Below, one piece after another: positions 35,736 through 47,092 of a stretch of 64,000 bases of DNA; positions within the stretch are counted from its first letter, which is position 1, and every line of letters begins with the position of its first letter. The notes under the pieces were generated by a model. The model ran no database searches. It saw nothing but the letters and a program-made list of their open reading frames with translations, and was not told the origin of the DNA. The stretch covers positions 145,959,797-146,023,796 of the forward strand of contig CP136064.1 of the NCBI GenBank assembly GCA_032622095.1, given 5' to 3'. The DNA is from Siphonodentalium dalli. Taxonomy: Eukaryota > Mollusca > Scaphopoda > Gadilida > Siphonodentaliidae. Both the position numbers and the translations under genes were made by a program.

Positions 35736-36032
35736 GATAGCTAACACTTGCTGCAGCAGGATAGCTAACTTGCTGCAGCAGGATAGCTAACTTGATGCAG
35801 CAAGATAACTAACCTGCTGCAGCAAGATAGTAACTTGCTGCAGCAGGATAGATAACTTGCTGCAGCAAGATAACTAACATGCTGCAGCAAGATAGCTAAC
35901 TTGCTGCAGCAGGATAGCTAACTTGCTGCAGCAGGATAGCTAACTTGCTGCAGCAAGATAACTAACCTGCTGCAGCAGGATAGCTAACCTGCTGGCTGCT
36001 GCAGCAAGATAGTTAACTTGCTGCAGCAAGAT
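35708..36032. repeat. 22-bp minisatellite, about 14 copies
   Basis: The unit is GATAGCTAACTTGCTGCAGCAG with variants. Every copy carries the palindrome TGCTGCAGCA. One copy has an extra GGCTGCT. It adjoins the 68-bp array, and a single unit is also present inside that array near 35470. Confidence 0.9.
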
Positions 36033-37215
36033 GCCAGTATAATTCATCTGGCGCCTCTACGCTTCCGTAGTGACGCCATGACATAGGTGAATATTCCTGT
36101 TTTGATGGAAGATTTTAGTGATGAGCCGATTGTCAAATAGAGCCTTGCGCCGATTGCCGATTATTTGAGACCACAATCGGCCGATTCAGGTGCCGATTCA
36201 GATTATTGTAATAATTATACCAGAATATGTTATATGTGTTATATAATACTTAGAATTAGAAGCAAACAACAACCGTAGTAATATGCCAGTACACAGTATA
36301 CATAAGTATACGTTTGGGTAAGTATATAGGTAGGTATGGGCGGACTTGTGATAGAATACAGGCACATGTCCAGTATGATGTCCTGCAGAGGCTGTAGTAC
36401 GGGGCCTCGGTGTATTTATTGTAATGTATTGTATCGACGAATCGACGATGCAATGCATTAACTTACCCATGTATTCTAGGCTATTCCACAACAAATAGTT
36501 TGAAAGTTTGATGTAGTCACGTGCATGACGACATATCCACGGCCCGTTTTTTATAACAATTCATCAAACGGCATTTTTCTTTGATCCCAATTCAAAGACA
36601 TCACATCAAAGGAAATGACCCGACTGAACTAGGTGCAAGTTACACCATGTTCATATCAATTTCGCAGACACGATTTGATTGTCGATTTCGGCATGGTCAT
36701 CAAAATAATCATTGGTGGTGACCTATACGTGACGTCACACGAGGCTGACTGGATGGAATGACATTGTCTTCGGCTATTTAAAGTTAATCATTAATGGAAA
36801 GTTGTGTTGGGTGAAAGACTTTGAAAATATTAATTAGATAGTAAAATTAATAAATAAATTTCTTTAATTCTTTTTAATATCTGACTATTAATGCTTGTAC
36901 AGTTTTTATTCCTGCGTCCTGACAACTGATACACATGTTATAATATGCTCAATTTAATTGAACAAACAGTGAAGTCAGCAGCGCAATTAAATGTCACGTG
37001 ACATGCACTTTCGGTTTCTACAGTTTATACCTGTTTTACGCTGTGTGTACTATATAGATAGATTTGTTGTGCTGCGTATGCATACATTTTGATTTTTTAT
37101 AGTCTGACACACATAAATCAAAATGTCTACACGTTGACGAACAATAAAGTTACGTATCGGCGTACATGAGTCCCATGTTATGTAATGTGTGTACATCATC
37201 ATATACTTTACGATT
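36033..37215. other. DDOST intron 1, unassigned
   Basis: At 36120-36200 there is a cluster of GCCGATT/AATCGGC motifs of the kind seen at hAT ends, but no matching second end was found. Otherwise nothing recognised. Confidence 0.5.
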
Positions 37216-38966
37216 GGGCTCTTTCACGTTAAAGGTTGACAAAATGAATTTTTCAGATAGGAGGGAAAATGATGCATTTGTCATTGTGTTTGGAGTGTCC
37301 TAATAATATTTCTATAGTGCTAACGCACAACCCAACCTGCAGACAAAATTTCACTGGTATATTGGACAAAATAAAAAAATTATAGGGCGATGGGTACCAA
37401 TTTTGGCATATTTTGAGTGGCCAATCATTGCTGTGATGATTTTGTGTTCCTTATATTTATTTTAATTTATGGGTTTGTCAAAAATGTCCTCATTTAACCT
37501 TTAGCTTATGTCTGATTGATCTTGTGGTGAAAATTTTGAGTGATATCGTGCATTCAGTTTGATAATATATGAATTTGAAGGTTATTGAGATATTCCGTTA
37601 AATGATTTATAATAGCATGTGAATCTAAAATAAAGCTTTTTATAAACACAATTTACAAGAACCATGGATCATGATTATAGTTCAATTGGACATTTCATGG
37701 TATAGAAGATTAATGGTCAAATTCGTTTTTTGTGTATAAGTCTATTTAAATTATATTCAATTCTCCAAAATATGTGCACATAAATTCTGTCAAAATCTGT
37801 CCTCTCCGAGAATCTTTCTCAATTGCTAATATTAATGAGATGAGAAAATCATTTTGTATTGTGGGTAAACTGTCACTAGTATTGAGGGTGAATAAACTTT
37901 AAAGTGATGTGAAACACTCCGGTAGGGTGATCAAATAGAAATGGAGAATATTCTTGTTCAAAGTAGTTATTTTTACAAATATTATATCTAAATTTACAAC
38001 ACACACCGACATACTTATATATTAATTAAATGCAGTGACTGCCGATGGCGAAATCGTTATCGTTATTTTATCGCCGATAGAAGCGTCCCGATTCGAGTAG
38101 TAAATATTTACAATTTCGCGCAGTTCATGCAATGTTTTCTATGGAGTGGTACGGTCAATTGGCTTGAAATGTTCAGTGATGTTAGTAGAATGCTACATTC
38201 CTCCAGTTGGCATAGCACCTGAATACTAACTTATCAGTTTCACGCGCCCGAACAAGTACATAATATGTCTTTAATTGGTGGGCTGAACCATTCCTATTTG
38301 GTACAGCAGCTCATTAAATGTTAAAAAAAATGTCCTCTCCGAGAATTCAAGCATAGAACCCAGAGATTTTCTGGAAGACATTGGTTTATATTGAACTTGA
38401 ACCATTCTGTTAATGAGAACGGGGTGTAGTAATAATATATTATATTAAAATACAGTTTATGTAACATGCTGTGTCCAATTTGAGCTACTAATGTGTTATC
38501 TCATTTATTTTCATTGAGGCAATTCAGGTCTGCTCAACTGCAATTGTCTGAGTAAATTGTCAATCTGAAGAATTTTTTGATTATTGATAATCATGTCACT
38601 GATTACAAGGGGTTTGAAGGAAGTGTTGTTCCTAAAACATGTGTTTCTCAATAGTTAAATATAATTGCCTTGAATTATCGGAGAGGACACATTTTTTAAC
38701 AGGTTACAGAGTATCTGCACTTACTTGCAATATTAAAGGAATAATCCATGTGCGTGTACATATAATTACATTGGAATACCATAGGACCCATAAACTGAGA
38801 TAAATAAACACAGTTCATACCCTGGTGTTCTGTATAGCTCTCAATAAAATAGTTTAGACCATAAAAAAGTATTATCCATATATTTGTACAGCCATGAGGA
38901 TTCTGCTCCCTATGACCCCTTGATACACTCAATACAGATTACCACAGTTAAAAAAAACAGTAAGTA

Positions 38967-38990
38967 CCCCCCCCCCCCCCCCCCCCCCCC
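38967..38990. repeat. Poly-C tract (24 C)
   Basis: Uninterrupted C run on the plus strand inside the 7.9-kb TIR-bounded region. Confidence 0.9.
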
Positions 38991-39689
38991 AATAGAATGA
39001 TTTCACACATTAAAATGTTTTACAAGTAGCTTGGACGCTAAAATCAATAATAATCAATGTTAATCTTCTAAGCGCTCCATGGCCCCTAAATTTCAATGAA
39101 CCATGACAGGATGAACAAATTGGAAATTTTGGTTCATCGCAATAATCCACATCAAGTATTAACAATGTTTATCTGCCTTCTTGGACTGGACTTTTTAAGT
39201 TCTTATTTTATTTAGAGTTATCTGACCCTTTTAATGCCTCCTGACTAGGACCGCTTGAAGCCCCTGACATGATAAACTGAAGATAGCCCCCTTTCCAAAT
39301 GCTCTTATAGCACTCACTAGATTTGTTTCATACATAGAAAAGCATTGATTTCTGTTCTCGACATTAAATCCATGAAAACCCCATACCAGTAGCCCTCAAT
39401 GTTAATCTTCTCACCCCTCATTGTCCCCCTAAAGTCCACTCAACCATGACCCTATGAACAAATTATAAACTAAGTCTCCATACCAAGTATTATGGAAATC
39501 GGCCCAGTGAGACTGCAAATAATTTTAATTTTAAATAGTGCGCTACTACATTAAATGTGGGTTCGCTCTGTCTGCTCATATTCTGAAAACATCCATACAA
39601 ATGGACAATGGACTATTCCTATTTATACTTTTAGAATGAAATGGGAGAGTCCATTCATTATACGCCCTTTTTTGAAAAAGGTCGTATTA

Positions 39690-40180
39690 TGTAATCAGTC
39701 TGTCCGTCCGTCTGTCGAGCTGTCTGTCCGTTAACTCCAGTTTGGATTTTTCTATCTGAACCAAAGTTGGTATGTGTATTTCCCAGCTGAAGATACAGAC
39801 CAAGTTCGAATATGGGTTCCGTCCAATTATTTTTCCATGAGTTATGGCCCTTTTTCGACTTAGAATTTGACTGTCTGTTAACATTTTTGGTTTCCGACCG
39901 ATAACTCCAGTTTGGATTATTTGATCTGAACCAAAGTTGGTATGCGTATTTCCCAGCTGAAGATACAGGCCAAGTTCGAATATGGGTTCCGTCTAGTTAT
40001 TTTTACATGAGTTACGGCCATTTTTTTAATTAGAATTTGACCGCATTTGGCTTTGAAATTAGGGGTATATCATATTTTCTTCAAATTTAAGCTCAAAGTA
40101 TTATTTTATTTTGCAGTAGTACAGCTCAAAATGGCTAAAGGGCATATTTTGCCACGCCCTAGCAATGCTCTTGTTTGTGA
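39690..40180 (-). repeat. Dispersed repeat, two units, reverse orientation
   Basis: Two units share TAACTCCAGTTTGGATT, CTGAACCAAAGTTGGTATG and AGTTCGAATATGGGTTCCGT. On the minus strand they match the units at 8838-9240 and 43960-44290. They follow GTCTGTCCGTCCGTCTGTC, the complement of the usual GGAC tail. Confidence 0.8.
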
Positions 40181-40320
40181 ATGTCAATGAGTTACAGATT
40201 ATAATAGGGCTAACATATGACAGCTAAAAATAACCCTAGTTGAATAATTCGCCTTGTCACTTGTCTCTTATACAGTAAAAGCCTGTATTAATCAGTGAAC
40301 CTCACATCTGAATAATTGTA

Positions 40321-40355
40321 AGGCCAAAGTGAAAAATAGGTGTGTTTCCACTCCC
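40321..40355. repeat. 35-bp inverted repeat, left copy
   Basis: AGGCCAAAGTGAAAAATAGG continues into TGTTTCCACTCCC. The reverse complement lies at 43926-43960 with 32 of 35 matches. The pair brackets the Jockey-like LINE. Confidence 0.8.
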
Positions 40356-40574
40356 ATCCATAAAAAAAACAGGGGCGGGGAGGTGGCTTTTCACTTTATT
40401 TTGTTTTTTCACTTTATTTTTTCGCGGGGAAATTCAAATATCATATTTGTGCTATCTTTCTAATAATTATGTCATTTATGAACTTATTGTGAAGGCTAAC
40501 AATGTATGTACTGAATTTCAGTGCCTTGTGTATGCATTTAAAAAACTTAAGTGCCAACACGCTGCTGGCACTTG

Positions 40575-42141
40575 TTTGGGACGACAAAAGAGACTATGGA
40601 CTTACATCAAGAGTAAAAGGAAAGATAGTTCTGGAGTGTCACCACTGAAGAGAAGAGGAATTATATACAGCGACGCCAACACAAAGGCAGAGATACTCAA
40701 TCAGCAATTTTCATCAGTATTCACCACAGAAGACACCACAAATATACCAGCTGAGCCCATCCCGGTGAATAAAGTGGACGAAATAGTCGTCACCGAAAAT
40801 GGAGTACTTAAATTGCTAAATAACATCAACATACATAAGGCCACTGGACCTGACGGTATTCCTGGACGACTACTAAAAACAGTCGCTTCAGAAATTACAC
40901 CAATGCTGACAAAACTCTTTCAATCCTCAATCAACCAAGGGAAAATACCAACTGACTGGAAAGAGGCATATATCACTCCATTGTACAAGAAAGGAGATAA
41001 AACATCTGCATCAAACTACCGTCCAGTATCTTTAACATCAATCTGCAGCAAACTTCTAGAACATATAATTCACCACCATCTAATCAGTTATCTGGAATCA
41101 AACGACCAGTTAACAGACTTTCAACATGGTTTCAGAAAGAACAGATCATGTGAAACTCAACTTATCTTGACGGTGGATGACTTAGCAAGAGGACTATTTA
41201 AAGGCGAACAGATCGACGCTGCACTACTCGACTTCTCCAAGGCATTCGACAAGGTACCGCATCAGAGATTACTACAAAAGTGCATAGGACATGGCATAAA
41301 TGACAACATCTTGGAATGGATAAAGGATTTTCTCTCAAACAGAACCCAGAGAGTCATCTTAGAAGGTCATCTCTCCGAAGAAAAACCTGTAACATCAGGA
41401 GTACCACAAGGAACAGTTATGGGACCATTACTGTTCCTTATCTACATCAACGACCTTCCCAAAAGTGTGACAGCTACACCCCGCTTGTTTGCAGATGACT
41501 GCTTGTTGTACAGGACAGTAAAATAAAAAAAAGACGCTAAACTGCTCCAGGAAGACCTTGACAACCTTCAACTTTGGGAAAAGAAGTGGCAGATGGAATT
41601 CAATGCGGACAAATGCGAGATCATACGTATAACAAACAAAAGGAAACAAAATGTCTTGGAAACCCAGTACACCATTCATGGGAAACCACTACGATGTGTG
41701 AACTCTGCAAGGTATCTCGGTGTCAACATCAAGGAGGATGTTAGTTGGAATGTCCATGTTTCTAAGATCTGTAAAAAGGCAAATTCTACAACAGCCTTCA
41801 TTGGAAGAAACCTAACCAACTGCAGCCCCAACATCAAGGAGCAGTGTTACAATGCCATGGTGCGTCCAATAGTAGAGTACTCATCGACTGTATGGAACCC
41901 ACACACAGCGGAAAACATCGAGAAACTGGAGAAAGTTCAACTGAGAGCAGCCAGAATGGTCCAGAACAACTACCAATGGAGGAGCAGCCCAAGAACGATG
42001 GTGAAAAACCTTGGATGGAAATCACTTGAAGAAAGACGAAAAGATGCCACCTTGTCTATGTTCTTCAAGTGTATCAAAGGACTGGTCGTCACAAATCAAG
42101 CTACTCCACTCGTGAAGAGCAAAACCAACGCCAGAGAATGG
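40575..42141 (+). pseudogene. Jockey/CR1-type LINE, reverse transcriptase part
   Basis: The LINE begins 5'-truncated near 40575 ([20 protein letters not shown]). It then shows [57 protein letters not shown] (first catalytic Asp), [15 protein letters not shown] and [11 protein letters not shown] (catalytic FADD). A single in-frame stop follows at 41524-41526, after which the same frame continues through FNADKCEIIRI, ARYLGV and NPHTAENIEKLEKVQLRAAR to 42141. There it is broken by an 854-bp insertion. Apart from the one stop and the insertion the frame is open over some 1.5 kb, so the copy is fairly young. Residues encoded just upstream of 40575 are not LINE. Confidence 0.92.
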
Positions 42142-42995
42142 CAGCTAACTGGGACCTTGGCTAACTGGGACCTTGGGCTAACTGGGACCTTGGCTAACTG
42201 GGACCATGACCAACTGGGACCTTGGCTAACTGGGACTTTTGGCTAACTCGGAACTTGGTTATATTTATTACATATATTAGTAGAATAGAACATTGATAAT
42301 AGAATATTGTTTGTTTTATTTGTGTTATTGCTTCAAAAATGTTTTAGATTTGTTTCAACCTGACTTAATAAAAAAAAATATAAAAAAAATATATTGTCAA
42401 TCTATAAAACTTACCACTGTATCTCCTCCTGACTCTGTTGTATCAAGAAGCCAAGGAGATTCCGACAACAATTAAGATGGTGAGTGAAGGAAAGTTGACG
42501 TGTCGCCAGAAGAAGAACACCACGGTAATGCAGGGGAAAATCTTCAGCCTATGGGACAAATAGGACGCCAAAGAGGTCTCAACCAGTCAACTTCTCAGAG
42601 AATGCACTCAGGTATTCTCACCAGTTGAAGAACCAGACATGCGTGACATGCATGACAGAGAGTAAATACAGCATACCAGTATGGGTATATACATGCAGAT
42701 ACAGTGCTACAGCCTCCATCGTGCTACACAGAACTGCAAAACCAGCAGACTTATATAGTGTTTTTACTGTTTTGTTTAATGTTATTTATCTAAAATGTTA
42801 ACATTTCATTTGTTTTTATCTTTCTCATGACTTAATAAAAATTGATTTTAATGAAATGATTAATAATATATCTGAAGGTCCCAGTTAGCCAAGGTCCCAG
42901 TTAGCCAGAAGGTCCCAGTTAGCCAAGGTCCCAGTTAGCCTGACTTGAGGTCCCAGTTAGCCAAGGTCCCAGTTAGCCAAGGTCCCAGTTAGCTG
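42142..42995. mobile_element. 854-bp insert whose termini are inverted minisatellites
   Basis: The left end is five to six tandem copies of CTAACTGGGACCTTGG (42142 to about 42250). The right end is about seven copies of the complement (about 42877-42995). The outermost bases CAGCTAACTGGGACC are symmetric. The 620-bp centre is AT-rich and non-coding. The LINE coding region resumes immediately afterwards, so this is an insertion. No clear target duplication was found. Confidence 0.85.
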
Positions 42996-43372
42996 GATAC
43001 CACGCCAGATCACGAGGCCATAACCAGCGCTACACTCAGCATCATGTGCGAGTAGATGCGTATAAATACTCCTTCTTTCCGTCGGCCATACGGATGTGGA
43101 ACGCCCTATCTGAAGAGGCAGTGGCTTGCACCTCCCTGGAAGACTTTCAGAAGGAGATGCTCAAAACAGGCTACTGAGGATGACCGAACCGATTTTTTAA
43201 CTCCACTCATGATGATTTTACTTGTATAATACACAATCCTTATTTTAATTTTACCAATATTAGCTTTTAACGACATCCTCATCCGCCTGTGCGCACAAAT
43301 GCGATAATATTCCTACAGAAGACTTCTGCAGGGAGTTGCATTTTATCGGAAGAAGAGAAGAAGAAGACATGT
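42996..43372 (+). pseudogene. Same LINE, C terminus and 3' UTR
   Basis: After the insertion the frame gives HARSRGHNQRYTQHHVRVDA, then FFPSAIRMWNALSEEAVA and a stop at 43175-43177. FFP..IR.WN.LP is the usual ending of Jockey-type ORF2 proteins. The 3' UTR ends in a GAAGAAGAAGA tail at about 43353-43372, which marks the 3' terminus. Confidence 0.88.
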
Positions 43373-43925
43373 TGACACTATTTCCCGGATGTTGGCAAAA
43401 TTGTTTTATATCTTCCGGTAAATATACACTCCGGCTTCCGTTCGGTAAATTACCGTAGGCCTATATCATCCGGTTGTTACAGTCCGTTCTTTTCAGAAGT
43501 TTTGGGACAGATGTATTCTTTGCGATTGCGTTCGCGTAAATATTGTGTAGCATTATTTTGCCGGTATATTTGGGCATGTCGTTAGTTGACGTACATTAAT
43601 AATGCGGTCATAAACTCACCACCCTAATGCCGCCATGGAGCTTCATTTTACAGTGTGTCTGAAAACCACGTGCGCGTTTGTTTTTGTTTACAATCTGTTG
43701 CTATATCGGTCACAACACGGAATTTTATTGTCAGTGGGTCGATTTAATAACCAAATAAGGAGACAATTTTAGTATGCTTGTTTATGTGAGAGGTCTATAT
43801 ATAACAATATAAATAGTGTAGTATTAATTCACGTGGAAATAGTAAATACATCGTATTTTATTTTTCGGGATTTGGAAAATAAATAAAGTGAGTTTCGTCG
43901 GGGGGTTTTGAGGTGGGGCGGGCGG

Positions 43926-43960
43926 GGGAGTGGAAACATGCCTATTTTTCGCTTTGGCCT
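43926..43960. repeat. 35-bp inverted repeat, right copy
   Basis: Partner of 40321-40355. Immediately inside both copies lie AATAAAGTG and GGGGCGGG motifs. A third, partial relative is at about 45555-45615 (GCGGGCGGGTTAGGGGAAAC). Confidence 0.8.
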
Positions 43961-44290
43961 AAGTCGAAAAAGAGTCATCACACCAGTAAAAAAAATTGTC
44001 TCAAACCCATATTCGAACTTGATCTGTATTTCGGGCTGCGAAATCACAAACCAAAATAACAGATTTGGTTCCAGTCAGATAAAAACATGTTCGAGTAATC
44101 GTAGCATGCGTGAATTCTATGTCGAAAAAGGCCCATACGGTACCTCTATTTAAAAATCACATCAAACCCATTTTCAAACTCATCCTACATTTTGGGATGA
44201 GAAACGCGTACAAAATTTTGTTCCAATTGGATAGAAAATGTTTTGAGTTATCGCACCATGCGTAAAATGTCTACATACGGATAGACAGAT
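43960..44290 (+). repeat. Dispersed repeat, two units
   Basis: Units share CAAACCCAT.TTC.AACT..ATCT, AAATTTGGTTCCA-type and AGTTATCG blocks, and end before ACGGATAGACAGATGG. They are related to 8838-9240 and 39690-40180. Confidence 0.7.
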
Positions 44291-45611
44291 GGACGATGAG
44301 TGGTCAATCCGAACATCAACGTTACGTGTACCATACTATAGTATGGGTACACATAAAAACTGGTTATGGGACAACAGATTTTGCCCCAACTTATCATTTG
44401 TCGAGTCATGTTTCCAAGAGTCTCAATATGTTTATCTTCACATTTCTCAGTTTGACAGGTCTATTCAAGTTCTCTAAAATATAGAACAAGGCAATGAAAA
44501 TCGGTAATCTTTCTATGATTGAGTTACAAGACTCTGATGTCTACAGTGAATGAATGTTAAAAAAGTGTGTCCTCTCCGAGAAAAAGTCAGTGGAAATTGG
44601 CAATTTTTAAATATGCTCTTGTTGAGTCAAATTTTGTCCGATTTAAAAAATGCTTTCAATATTACAATCCATGAAGCATGCACTTCAACCTGAGAAGTAA
44701 CATCTTTACACTACTGAAGCATCTTTCTATTATCAGAGAATAACAATTAGGGAATATGAATATTAACAGTTCATAATTTACATATAAATTAAAAAAATAT
44801 GGAAATTCAAAGATTTTTCCAGTAATTTTGACATATATGTTCTCTGATTGTGCAATGCTCAATGTCATGAGATATCATTCTGAAATCAGTTGCATAATAA
44901 TTAAAATTCAGACATTAGAAGTTAGTTGTTCAGTATTTTCAATTTTGAGGGAATCCTGCATAGACCAAGCCTGAAAAATCAAAATACACTTGCTCCTGCT
45001 CTGAAACTTTAGTTCACGATCCAGTATGATGTTCCTAACATGAATTAATGAAGAAAAAGTGATTTGAAAAACACTTTTTTTGCACCCTATTTGGCCACTT
45101 GTGGTCAACCTTTAACGTGAAAGAGCCCGATTACGCGCTATCACGGCGTCATCATCGCAGCCTGGCTCTAACCCAAAGTGTTGTGTTCTTCCCGGCGATC
45201 CCCACTGTAATATATTGTTCAAACATAGACCCAGGTACGGCCGGTGTATTGAAGAGGAGATGGCTGTATATGAAGTTTGTGTTTGGTAAATCACTTTCCC
45301 CATGTTTAATGGTCATTTATTCAACAAAACATCGTCATATTTAAAACAGTTTATTGTCTCGGCTCATCACTAGAAGATTTAAACGAAAACGATGTATTTT
45401 TTATTTTCCGTGGGCGCCACCATTTTACGAAATGCGTCCGGACGTCGAGTCATTAGAAACGGAGCCTATTATAAAGCGACGAACTGAGACAAACAGCGTC
45501 GGCAGCTATTTTATTTTATTTTCGAAAAAAAATATATATATTTTTTGGTGCGGGAGGTTTTAATAGGTGCGGGCGGGTTAGGGGAAACAAAGTTATTTTT
45601 TTTTTTAGGCC
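44291..45611. other. Unassigned intronic sequence
   Basis: Covers the right end of the 7.9-kb TIR-bounded region and the gap to the next LINE. No gene seen. Confidence 0.5.
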
Positions 45612-45999
45612 TTACCAACCGACTCATGATAAATGACGATAAGACTGAATTCATAATCATTGGTTCTCGACAACAACTTCAGAAAGTCAACATCAGTTCA
45701 ATTCATGTGGGAGACGCCGACATACCAACAAAGGACACTGTTCGCAACCTGGGATCGTATTTTGACACAACCATGACAATGGATAACCATATCTCTAATA
45801 TGTGTAAGAAGGCGTTCAGAGGTTTATACAAAATCCGACAAATTAGACAATACCTCGATGTAGACTCAACTAAGACATTGGTCCATGCTTTTGTCACGTC
45901 ACACTTAGATTACTGTAATTCTTTACTGTATGGACTACCGGATTACCAATGTGATCGCCTGCAAAATGTGCTAAATGCTGCGGCGCGAGTTGTATCATA
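45612..45999 (+). pseudogene. CR1/L2-like LINE, 3' part of ORF2, first segment
   Basis: The frame reads NRLMINDDKTEFIIIGSRQQ, then VRNLGSYFDTTMTMDNHIS, LVHAFVTSHLDYCNSLLYGL and NVLNAAARVVS. These are the standard thumb and connection motifs of CR1/L2-type elements downstream of the catalytic site. The catalytic region itself is missing (5' truncation at about 45612). The frame is cut by a MITE at a TA (45998-45999). Confidence 0.9.
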
Positions 46000-46373
46000 C
46001 CCCGCTGGACAAAACAAGTGTCCATTGGCGCCGCGGTGTATTTGCCGTTCGGTCGCGGTGTCAGAGTTTGTAACGCAGTTGAGCACCGCGGCCGAACGGC
46101 AAGTACACTGCAGCCGAGCGGCAAGTACACCATGGCCGAAAGGCAACTACAACGCGGCCGAATGGCATGTACATCGTGGTTAGATTTCGGGTTTGTATCA
46201 TCTTTTTTCAGTTTAATGAACGTACACCGCGGCAACTACACCATGGCCGAATGGCAAGTACACCGCAGCCCAACTGTTGTTAGCCGGTGGAGCCGCAGTG
46301 TAGTTGCATTTCGGTCGCGGTGGCAACGCTAACCGCACCGCGGTTAAGTGGACACTTGTTTTGTCCAGCAGGG
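46000..46373. mobile_element. 374-bp GC-rich MITE with TA target duplication
   Basis: The 25-bp terminal inverted repeats (46000-46024, 46349-46373; 24 of 25 match) contain CTGGACAAAACAAGTGTCCA. TA lies on both sides. The inside is made of about 20-bp GGCAAGTACACCGCGGCCGA units. Removing the element and one TA restores the LINE frame exactly (RVVSY continues as TPRHEHITP). TA duplication suggests the Tc1/mariner group. No transposase is encoded. Confidence 0.93.
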
Positions 46374-46860
46374 TACACTCCTCGGCATGAACATATAACT
46401 CCAGTTCTCAAGCAATTACACTGGCTGCCAGTGGAGTATCGAATCATGTTCAAAATTATTTTGCTTGTATTCAAATCTCGTAATAACATGTCACCATTGT
46501 ATATACAGGATATGATCAAAGACAGAAATGTGTGTACATATGGATTACGATCTGATAGCAGTATGCTTTTGTACATTCCTTTCAACAAACAGAAAACGTT
46601 TGGCGATAGGGCATTTTCATTTGCAGGTCCACATCTATGGAATAGCATTCCACCTCACTTGAAAATATTCACTGATTTAAATAAGTTTAAGACCGGCCTC
46701 AAAACATATCTCTTTGATGTAGCATTTAATTCCTAGATATATGTGCATGTACATGTATTATGCTGATTAGGCAATGAGCTCGATGTAATGTAAAGCGCCG
46801 TTGAATATGTACTCATAATATTGAGCGCTATACAAATTAATTATTGTATTGTTATTGTAT
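46374..46860 (+). pseudogene. Same CR1/L2-like LINE, C terminus and 3' tail
   Basis: The frame resumes with RHEHITPVLKQLHWLPVEYR, then FKIILLVFKS, FGDRAFSFAGPHLWNSIP and LKTYLFDVAFNS, with a stop ending at 46735. The 3' UTR has the AAAGCGCCGTTGAATATGTA and GAGCGCTATACAAAT pattern common in CR1/L2 elements. It ends in ATTATTGTATTGTTATTGTA repeats at about 46835-46860. Confidence 0.9.
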
Positions 46861-46897
46861 ATACCATTATGAATAGTTATCAGTATCGCTCACAAAC

Positions 46898-47092
46898 CGC
46901 TAGTGGTATGTACCGCTATACTTAAAGTAATTGACCACCTATAATGCGGTGCCACCCCGTTAATACCGCGGTATTGTACCGCGGTATTCCCCAATACCGC
47001 GGTACTGATACCGCTTATTAACGCTTCAACACTGCGCATACCGCGGTAACACCACGATGCATGCGGTCACGGTTCGCGATACCGCGGTGATT
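46898..47092. repeat. ACCGCGGT-rich element, left end type
   Basis: It starts ACCGCTATACTTAAAGTAAT, whose reverse complement form ends the repeat at 50476-50640. Inside are many TACCGCGGTA palindromes. The opposite end of this copy is not seen. Confidence 0.7.

Larger units (their letters stand above)
37216..45128. mobile_element. 7.9-kb region bounded by 25-bp terminal inverted repeats
   Basis: GGGCTCTTTCACGTTAAAGG plus TTGAC (37216-37240) is matched exactly in reverse at 45104-45128. A 4-bp duplication GATT flanks both ends (37212-37215, 45129-45132). GTCCTCTCCGAGAA recurs near both sides (37797, 38334, inverted at 38680, 44570). No transposase was found. The interior contains further repeats and a LINE with its own insertion. 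The superfamily is unknown, and a 4-bp duplication fits several DNA transposon groups. Confidence 0.7.

Noticed and set aside
36120-36200. Another hAT-type element
   Set aside because: Terminal-like GCCGATT motifs are present but no second end or target duplication was found.
37216-45128. Polinton/Maverick or other large virus-like transposon
   Set aside because: No polymerase, integrase, protease or capsid gene is seen; the ends are short and the duplication is 4 bp.
46018-46332. Overlapping open frames on both strands in the MITE
   Set aside because: They follow from a stop-poor GC-rich tandem repeat; excision restores a LINE frame, so they are not genes.
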